11,473 bases of DNA from an uncultured Oscillibacter sp. (GTDB lineage: Bacteria > Bacillota_A > Clostridia > Oscillospirales > Oscillospiraceae): assembly GCA_948902155.1 (NCBI GenBank), contig CAQVQZ010000054.1, positions 1-11,473 on the forward strand, given 5' to 3'. Each line of letters starts with the position of its first letter. Position 1 is the stretch's first letter. Position numbers and translations under genes: made by a program. Below are positions 6,027 to 10,349 of the stretch, in pieces. The notes beneath the pieces were generated by a model, which made no database searches, was not told the DNA's origin, and saw only the letters and a program-made list of their open reading frames with translations.

Positions 6027-7745
6027 ATGGAACGGATATACGGCCTCTTGGGGCGGACGCTGGGCCACAGCTGGTCCGCCCCCATCCACCGCGCCCTGGG
6101 CTGTCCGGATTACCGCCTCATCGAGCTGGAGCCGGAGGACCTGGGACCCTTCCTCCGGCGGGAGGACGTCGGCGGGCTCAACGTCACCATTCCCTATAAG
6201 CGGGAGGTCATACGCTACTGCGACGTCATCGACCCGGCGGCGGAGAGCATCGGCAGCGTGAACACCCTGGTCCGCCGGGATGGGAAGCTGTACGGGTACA
6301 ACGCGGACATCGACGGTTTTCTCTACATGCTCAGGCGGGCGAAGATTTCCCTTCGAGGGAAAAAGGTCCTAATTCTGGGCAGCGGCGGGGCCTCCCTCAC
6401 TGCCCAGGCGGCGGCGAAGCGGGAGGGGGCCCGGAAAGTGGTGGTAGTCTCCCGGTCCGGGGAGGAAAACTATGAGAACCTGCCGGAGCGCCACGGCGAC
6501 GCGGAAGCCGTCGTCAACACCACCCCCGTGGGCATGTGGCCCAAGCTGGAGGGCCAGCCTGTGGATTTGCGGCTCCTGCCCGCCGTGACGGATGTGGTGG
6601 ATGTCATTTACAATCCTGGGCGGACGAACCTCCTTTTGCAGGCGGAGGAGATGGACCGCTGGTTGGAGTCGACCCGGGGCATGTCCGATTCGGGCGGGCG
6701 CCGGGTCCGTTATACCGGGGGCCTGTCCATGCTGGTCCACCAGGCCAAGCGGGCGGAGGAACTGTTTTTCGGCCGCTCCATCCCCGACGAAGAGACGGAA
6801 AAGATCACGGACCGGCTCTGGCGGGACATGACCAACCTCGTCCTTGTGGGGATGCCCGGCAGCGGCAAGACCACCGTGGGCCGGGAGCTGGCCCGGCTGT
6901 CCGGCAAGCCCTTCGTGGACCTGGACGAGGAGATCGTCAAAAAGGCCGGACGGCCCATCCCGGAGATATTTGCAAGCGACGGCGAAGGGGCTTTCCGCAA
7001 GCTGGAGCACGAGGCCCTGGCGGAGGTCTGTGCCAGGGGCGGGCAGGTGATCGCCTCCGGCGGCGGGGCCGTCCTCTGGTCGGAGAACCGGGCGGCCATG
7101 CGCCGCACGGGACGGGTGTATCAGCTCCGGCGGAAGCTGGAGGACCTGCCCACCGAGGGCCGGCCCCTGTCTCAGGCGGGGAAGCTGGAAGAGATGGAGC
7201 GGACCCGGGGGCCGCTGTATGCTCTGGCGGCGGACGCCTGTTTCCGGAACGAAAGCCGCCCGGAGGAGACCGCCGGACGGATTTGGAGGGATTTTATGGA
7301 AGGGCGAAGGAAAATCCTGGTCATCAACGGGCCGAACATGAACATGCTGGGCATCCGCCAGCCGGAGATTTATGGCCGGGCCACGTATGAGGACCTGAAG
7401 GACATGATTTCCGCCGAGGCGGATCACCTGGGCGTGGCGGTGGACTTCTTCCAGTCGAATCACGAGGGCGCTCTGGTGGATGCGATCCAGCGGGCGTACT
7501 TTTACAAGGTGGACGGCATCGTCATCAACCCGGCGGCGTATACACACACCAGCGTGGCGCTGCTGGACGCGGTGAAGGCCGTCGGCATCCCCACGGTGGA
7601 GGTCCATGTGTCCGACCCGGACACGCGGGAGGAGTTCCGGCATGTGTCCTACATTCGTTCCGCGTGTGTGGCGACCATTCGGGGCCACGGGCTGGAGGGG
7701 TATTTGGAGGCGGTGCGCCTCCTGGCCAAGGGAAATCAGCCATGA
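6027..7745 (+). CDS. aroE-aroK-aroQ: Trifunctional shikimate dehydrogenase - shikimate kinase - type II 3-dehydroquinase (AroE-AroK-AroQ)
   Basis: One uninterrupted frame of 572 residues carries three shikimate enzymes. Residues 1 to about 255 are AroE: LGHSWSAPIH, NVTIPYK with catalytic Lys58, GYNADIDG with Asp94, the dinucleotide loop LGSGGAS, VNTTPVGMWP and GGLSMLVHQA. Residues about 268-422 are AroK: P-loop GMPGSGKTT with Lys281, DLDEE at 298-302, FRKLE with Arg324, GGG at 345-347, and the lid segment GRPLS. Residues about 424-572 are AroQ with a full catalytic set: Arg444, Tyr449, Asn501, His507, Glu525, His527 and Arg538, spaced as in the M. tuberculosis enzyme. The protein would convert 3-dehydroquinate to shikimate 3-phosphate. 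The start lies 3 nt after pheA, with a weak GGAAG upstream. Met424 has its own ribosome binding site, so separate AroQ may also be made. AroE has an extra ~15 residues near 209-224. Confidence 0.92.
   Translation: MERIYGLLGRTLGHSWSAPIHRALGCPDYRLIELEPEDLGPFLRREDVGGLNVTIPYKREVIRYCDVIDPAAESIGSVNTLVRRDGKLYGYNADIDGFLYMLRRAKISLRGKKVLILGSGGASLTAQAAAKREGARKVVVVSRSGEENYENLPERHGDAEAVVNTTPVGMWPKLEGQPVDLRLLPAVTDVVDVIYNPGRTNLLLQAEEMDRWLESTRGMSDSGGRRVRYTGGLSMLVHQAKRAEELFFGRSIPDEETEKITDRLWRDMTNLVLVGMPGSGKTTVGRELARLSGKPFVDLDEEIVKKAGRPIPEIFASDGEGAFRKLEHEALAEVCARGGQVIASGGGAVLWSENRAAMRRTGRVYQLRRKLEDLPTEGRPLSQAGKLEEMERTRGPLYALAADACFRNESRPEETAGRIWRDFMEGRRKILVINGPNMNMLGIRQPEIYGRATYEDLKDMISAEADHLGVAVDFFQSNHEGALVDAIQRAYFYKVDGIVINPAAYTHTSVALLDAVKAVGIPTVEVHVSDPDTREEFRHVSYIRSACVATIRGHGLEGYLEAVRLLAKGNQP
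7285..7298 (+). promoter_or_regulatory. aroQ: Internal Shine-Dalgarno and ATG for the AroQ portion
   Basis: GGAGG at 7285-7289 is followed, after 6 nt, by an in-frame ATG at 7296-7298 (Met424 of the fused protein). Initiation here would give a 149-residue protein, MEGRRKILVINGPNMN onward to 7745, the normal length and start of a stand-alone type II dehydroquinase. No stop codon separates it from the shikimate kinase part upstream. Both the fused and the free form could be produced; which one dominates cannot be read from the sequence. Confidence 0.6.
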
Positions 7746-7778
7746 AGATGGCTGGTGCATTGCACCCCCCATGTCGTC

Positions 7779-7840
7779 GGAAGAAATTCCACTCCACTGC
7801 GTGCGGCTATGCCGCACATCCGTTTTGTTCCATTTCTTCC
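7779..7840. repeat. Nested inverted repeat
   Basis: An outer pair, GGAAGAAAT at 7779-7787 and ATTTCTTCC at 7832-7840, flanks an inner perfect 7-bp palindrome, GTGCGGC-TAT-GCCGCAC (7801-7817). The inner hairpin would form readily in RNA. The unpaired stretches between outer and inner arms make one single long hairpin less certain. It lies about 35 nt after the AroQ stop codon, so it may protect or end the aro transcript. Confidence 0.5.
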
Positions 7841-7875
7841 TCCTCTCCCCACCGCGCGGGGCGCGGCGGGGGCCC

Positions 7876-7901
7876 CTCTTTTTCTGAGCGCAGAAAAAGA
7901 G
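7876..7901. repeat. Perfect 11-bp inverted repeat
   Basis: CTCTTTTTCTG at 7876-7886 and CAGAAAAAGAG at 7891-7901 are exact reverse complements around a 4-nt loop (agcg). GGCCC at 7871-7875 and GGGCC at 7907-7911 could extend the stem across a 5-nt bulge. The stem core is A/T-rich, and no T-tract follows on either strand, so a terminator role is doubtful. Confidence 0.6.
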
Positions 7902-7994
7902 AAAACGGGCCGTGCATGGTCCAAAAGAGAAAAAGACTCCAACGGGAGTTTGCGAGGGACGGGGGCGCGGCACAGTAAGGAATAAGATAGGAAG

Positions 7995-8029
7995 GCCCCT
8001 GCCTGCGGTTTGGTGCGGGCGGGGGCTTT
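7995..8029 (+). terminator. Probable intrinsic terminator of the aro operon
   Basis: Bases 7995-8006 and 8015-8026 form a GC-rich 12-bp stem with two G-U wobble pairs and no mismatch, around the 8-nt loop GGTTTGGT. The flanking AAG (7992-7994) and TTT (8027-8029) extend the pairing. It lies 250 nt beyond the AroQ stop codon. The T-run is short, so termination strength is uncertain; a role for the opposite strand is also possible. Confidence 0.5.
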
Positions 8030-8180
8030 GGTGGGTGTCGAATCGAGCTGCTGCTCTTTCCGCTGGCGCTGGTGCGGCGGGGTGAGGGGCCTCTTTTTTA
8101 GCTTATGTCCTTTATCTTCATGCGGTTTAATTCTTTGTGTCTATACTCTTATCTCCCTACCCCCGTCCCTCGTCCCCCGT

Positions 8181-8220
8181 AAAAATCAACTGCGAACCCA
8201 ACGAAGTGGTTCGCAGTTGA
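8181..8220 (-). terminator. Intrinsic terminator downstream of tRNA-Gly
   Basis: Bases 8186-8198 and 8208-8220 are a perfect 13-bp inverted repeat with a 9-nt loop. Read on the - strand, the stem is followed at once by five T residues (8185-8181), the classical intrinsic terminator layout. It lies about 75 nt beyond the 3' end of the tRNA and would end that transcript, and any read-through from the genes upstream. Confidence 0.8.
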
Positions 8221-8226
8221 AAGCGA

Positions 8227-8289
8227 AGAAATTCCCATCATAGCGCAGTTTTCGGCGGAGCCGGAAACGGAGCGGTGATGGGAATTTCT
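8227..8289. repeat. Long hairpin abutting the tRNA 3' end
   Basis: AGAAATTCCCATCA at 8227-8240 pairs perfectly with TGATGGGAATTTCT at 8276-8289 (14 bp). Inside, 8248-8256 pairs with 8260-8268 (9 bp, one wobble) around a GGA triloop. The whole forms a 63-nt branched-free hairpin with one internal loop. It begins 4 nt after the tRNA 3' end and sits just before the terminator hairpin. No T-tract follows it on either strand. It may be a 3' processing or stability element, or a small dispersed palindromic repeat; neither can be decided here. Confidence 0.7.
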
Positions 8290-8293
8290 GAGC

Positions 8294-8369
8294 TGGAGCG
8301 GGCAACGAGGCTCGAACTCGCTACCTCCACCTTGGCAAGGTGGCGCTCTACCAGATGAGCTATGCCCGC
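8294..8369 (-). tRNA. tRNA-Gly (anticodon GCC)
   Basis: The - strand folds into a complete 76-nt cloverleaf. The acceptor stem GCGGGCA pairs perfectly with TGCCCGC. The D arm is GCTC/GAGC, the anticodon stem CCACC/GGTGG holds the loop TTGCCAA, and the T arm has the loop TTCGAGC. The anticodon GCC lies at 8336-8334 and reads GGC and GGU glycine codons. The terminal CCA is encoded (8296-8294). A near-consensus promoter lies directly upstream and an intrinsic terminator downstream, so it can be expressed on its own. The 38-nt gap to the lipoprotein gene contains no terminator, so read-through from that operon is also possible. Confidence 0.97.
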
Positions 8370-8382
8370 GACAACGGAACTT

Positions 8383-8411
8383 ATTTTAGCAAAGCTTTCC
8401 CCTCTTGTCAA
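8383..8411 (-). promoter_or_regulatory. Sigma-70/sigma-A type promoter for tRNA-Gly
   Basis: On the - strand, TTGACA (8411-8406) and TAAAAT (8388-8383) are separated by exactly 17 nt, a perfect -35 and a five-of-six -10 box. The tRNA 5' end is 13 nt beyond the -10 box, which predicts a leader of roughly 6 nt. The -35 box contains the TGA stop codon of the lipoprotein gene (8410-8408). Confidence 0.85.
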
Positions 8412-9274
8412 GACTCTTCTTCAAAAAAGTCTTCCAAATTTTCTTCCGGCGGCTCCGGCGAGTCGGGTGCTTTTTCCGGCTGGCCGTCTTCTTCGGAGGA
8501 CGGCGGGGCGTTTGTCTCCGGGGCGGCTTCGCCGCCCGCTTCTTCGCCTTCCGGCTCTGCCGTTCCGTCTTCGGGCGGGAGTTCGCCCTCCTCGCCCTCT
8601 GCGAGGTCCCCTTCTTCCGGTTCCGGCGGCTCCGGCGGGTCCAGGAGAAATTCCACCAGGCCGGGGTTCTTCTCCGTGGGATAGCAGTTCACCACCCAGG
8701 GGGTGGTCTCCGTCAGGTCCCGCTCCTCCCGGAGCTGGGCCATGGAATCCTCCACGCGGGTCCGGCCATCCGCGCCCCAATAGCCCATGCGGACCGCCAG
8801 CTCCGTCTTTCCCTCGTCCAGGGCGTCCGCCAGGAGGCTGTAGACCGCTTCCGGGCTGGTGGCGTTCACCACCGCCTGGAGCTGCTCCAGGGTGCGGCGG
8901 TAGCCGATGCGGACCGCCACCTCGTAATAGCCCCGCTGGGCATGGCTGGAGGCGGTGATATACTCCACGGCGTAGGCCCCCAGGGGGGTCTCCTGCTGGA
9001 TCTCCGTGGTGGCCTGCTCCAGGGTGTCCGCCACGGTGAGGTCGCTGACGAAGTTATACAGCCGCAGGGTCGCCGTCTCCGTGTGCTGGGCGATCAGCAG
9101 CAGCAGGTCGTTGACCACGTCCTGGTGGTTCTCCGCCCGCAGGGTGCCGGCGGCCTCGCTCTCCCAGAACTTGCTGCTGTGGGGCTCGGCGGTGGAATAG
9201 GTCCGCTCCAGCAGCGGGGCGCAGGCCGTCAGCAGGCTCAGCGCCAGCAGCAGCATACAGACTTTCCGTCCCAT
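8408..9274 (-). CDS. Putative lipoprotein with acidic Pro/Glu-rich C-terminal tail
   Basis: I do not recognise a family for this 288-residue protein. It begins with a lipoprotein signal: MGRK, a hydrophobic stretch, then the lipobox LTAC with Cys18 as the expected lipidated residue, so it should be anchored outside the membrane. Residues about 30-211 look folded and contain two similar strands 40 residues apart, EVAVRIGY (118-125) and ELAVRMGY (158-165). These may mark a duplicated unit. Residues about 212-288 are a low-complexity tail, roughly 40% Asp/Glu with many Pro and almost no basic residues, probably disordered. The ATG at 9274 has GGAGG at 9286-9282, 7 nt upstream. It lies 25 nt after the GNAT gene and probably shares its transcript. 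A role at the cell surface is inference from the signal only. Confidence 0.85.
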   Translation of the reverse strand: MGRKVCMLLLALSLLTACAPLLERTYSTAEPHSSKFWESEAAGTLRAENHQDVVNDLLLLIAQHTETATLRLYNFVSDLTVADTLEQATTEIQQETPLGAYAVEYITASSHAQRGYYEVAVRIGYRRTLEQLQAVVNATSPEAVYSLLADALDEGKTELAVRMGYWGADGRTRVEDSMAQLREERDLTETTPWVVNCYPTEKNPGLVEFLLDPPEPPEPEEGDLAEGEEGELPPEDGTAEPEGEEAGGEAAPETNAPPSSEEDGQPEKAPDSPEPPEENLEDFFEEES

Positions 9275-9299
9275 GAGCGGACCTCCCTTCCGGCTGGTT

Positions 9300-9710
9300 T
9301 CAGCGGTGCTGGATCTTGGTCATGAAGCGACCGTCGGCCTTGTAGCCGAAGCGTTCATAGAGCCCGTGGGCGTCCCGCGTGATCAGCATCCCCCAGAGGC
9401 CCTGGTACACGGGCTGGGACTCGACGTAGGAAACCAACGCTTTCCCCAGCCCCCGGCCCCGGTGGCTGGCGTCGATGACGACGTCGCAGAGATAGTAGGT
9501 GGTGGAAAAGTCGGAGATCACACGGGCGAAGCCCACCAGCGTTTTCTCCTGTTTCCAGACGACGCCGTAGCACCGGGAGTTCCGCATGGAGGAGGCCACC
9601 TGTTCCCGTGGGCGTTCCGCGGCCCAGTAGGTCTGCTTCAAAAGGCGCATGACCTCGGCCACGCTCATGCTCTCCGCGCCGTCGATGATCTTGTAATCGA
9701 GGTTGTCCAT
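9300..9710 (-). CDS. GNAT family N-acetyltransferase
   Basis: A 136-residue protein of the Gcn5-related acetyltransferase fold, which moves an acetyl group from acetyl-CoA to an amine. The acetyl-CoA binding motif is seen as VVIDASHRGRGLGKALVSYV, with RGRGLGK at residues 84-90 after the central strands (LVGFARVISD, TTYYLCDVVI). The C-terminal GLYERFGYKADGRFM matches the family's final strand region. I chose the ATG at 9710, with GAGGG at 9720-9716, five nt upstream. The frame stays open further upstream, but that part overlaps the LUD gene and is low in recognisable sequence. It lies 26 nt after the LUD gene and 25 nt before the lipoprotein gene. The substrate is unknown; the neighbours do not suggest one. 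Confidence 0.88.
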   Translation of the reverse strand: MDNLDYKIIDGAESMSVAEVMRLLKQTYWAAERPREQVASSMRNSRCYGVVWKQEKTLVGFARVISDFSTTYYLCDVVIDASHRGRGLGKALVSYVESQPVYQGLWGMLITRDAHGLYERFGYKADGRFMTKIQHR

Positions 9711-9736
9711 CGTTTCCCTCTTTTCCGGGCCCGCGC

Positions 9737-10333
9737 TCACAGGCCCAGGTCCTCGTCCACCAGCAGCACCTCGGCCTCCATGCCCAGCATGGGCCCCCAC
9801 AGGGTCACCAGCCCCCGGCAGATGCGCTCCGGGCTTTTGCAGTCATAGCAGTGGTCGCACTTCGCGGCGCAGGGGGTCTTCTTCCCCAGCTGCCGGGCCC
9901 GCTGGGGGGCGGCGATGTTCCGGGCCCGCCACACGGCCTGGTCATAGGTGGGGGCCAGTTTGTTCCGGCCAATAACGAAATAGACCTTCTCATGGCCAAA
10001 CAGCGTGGCGGCGGCCCGGTTTCCCGCGCCGTCGATGTTCAACAGCTCTCCTGTCTCCGCCAGGGCGTTGACGGAGGTCAGGTAGACGTCCGACTGCATC
10101 GCCGCCTTCCGGGCGGGGGCGGCGTCCTGCTTCCAGTGCCAAATGACCTGGTTGTGGCCGCCCAGGCGGTCGTAGACGCCCAGGGCGTCCAGGGTGGCGG
10201 AGCCGCCGAAGCCCACCACCTTCCCGTCCACAGCGGCGTCCAGGTAGTCCGCCGCCTCGGCTCCGGTGGAGAAGAGGCGGACGGCGTAGCCCCGGCTCTC
10301 CAGGTTTTTCTTTACCGTGTCAAAGATTTTCAT
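9737..10333 (-). CDS. LUD domain protein (lactate utilization protein C / DUF162 family)
   Basis: A 198-residue cytoplasmic protein consisting of a single LUD domain. Family features seen are the glycine loop KVVGFGGSATL (38-48), the conserved core TSVNALAETGELLNIDGAGNR (86-106), GRNKLAPTYDQAVWRARNIAAP (122-143) and a cysteine-rich stretch, Cys155, Cys159, Cys162, Cys165 and Cys172 (PCAAKC, CYDC, SPERIC). Related LutC/LutB proteins take part in lactate oxidation, but no lutA or lutB partner is nearby, so a lactate role should not be assumed for this short stand-alone form. The cysteines could bind a metal or iron-sulfur centre. The ATG at 10333 is preceded by GAGGGG at 10348-10343. It starts 16 nt after the topoisomerase gene ends, which suggests co-transcription. 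Confidence 0.88.
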   Translation of the reverse strand: MKIFDTVKKNLESRGYAVRLFSTGAEAADYLDAAVDGKVVGFGGSATLDALGVYDRLGGHNQVIWHWKQDAAPARKAAMQSDVYLTSVNALAETGELLNIDGAGNRAAATLFGHEKVYFVIGRNKLAPTYDQAVWRARNIAAPQRARQLGKKTPCAAKCDHCYDCKSPERICRGLVTLWGPMLGMEAEVLLVDEDLGL

Positions 10334-10349
10334 AGCAATTTTCCCCTCT

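Larger units (their letters stand above)
7746..8293. other. Convergent intergenic region without a convincing gene
   Basis: This stretch of about 550 bp separates the + strand aro operon from the - strand tRNA. It contains several inverted repeats, listed separately, and pyrimidine-rich DNA around 8090-8180 in which I see nothing recognisable. An open frame starting at the ATG that overlaps the AroQ stop (7742) runs for 78 codons to 7978. It passes through the hairpins, is rich in Arg, Ser and Pro, and resembles no protein I know, so I do not call it a gene. Confidence 0.7.

Noticed and set aside
7742..7978. 78-codon frame whose ATG overlaps the stop of the AroE-AroK-AroQ gene
   Set aside because: The overlap looks like an operon junction, but the predicted peptide crosses hairpin sequences, is rich in Arg, Ser and Pro, and resembles no protein. 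No new ribosome binding site precedes it.
8081..8100. GAGGGGCCTC followed by TTTTTT, terminator-like on the + strand
   Set aside because: The possible stem is only 3-4 bp with a loop of 2-4 nt, too small for a reliable terminator; the stem at 7995-8026 is far better.
8142..8147. TATACT as a -10 box on the + strand in the intergenic region
   Set aside because: No -35 box at suitable spacing and no + strand gene downstream.
8294..8369. tRNA-Gly as an integration site for a mobile element
   Set aside because: No direct repeat of the tRNA 3' end, integrase or phage gene is seen in the window; the flanks are a housekeeping operon and hairpins.
9711..9800. Upstream extension of the GNAT protein by 30 residues
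   Set aside because: The extension overlaps the end of the LUD gene and is Gly/Pro-rich without family similarity; a ribosome binding site supports the ATG at 9710.
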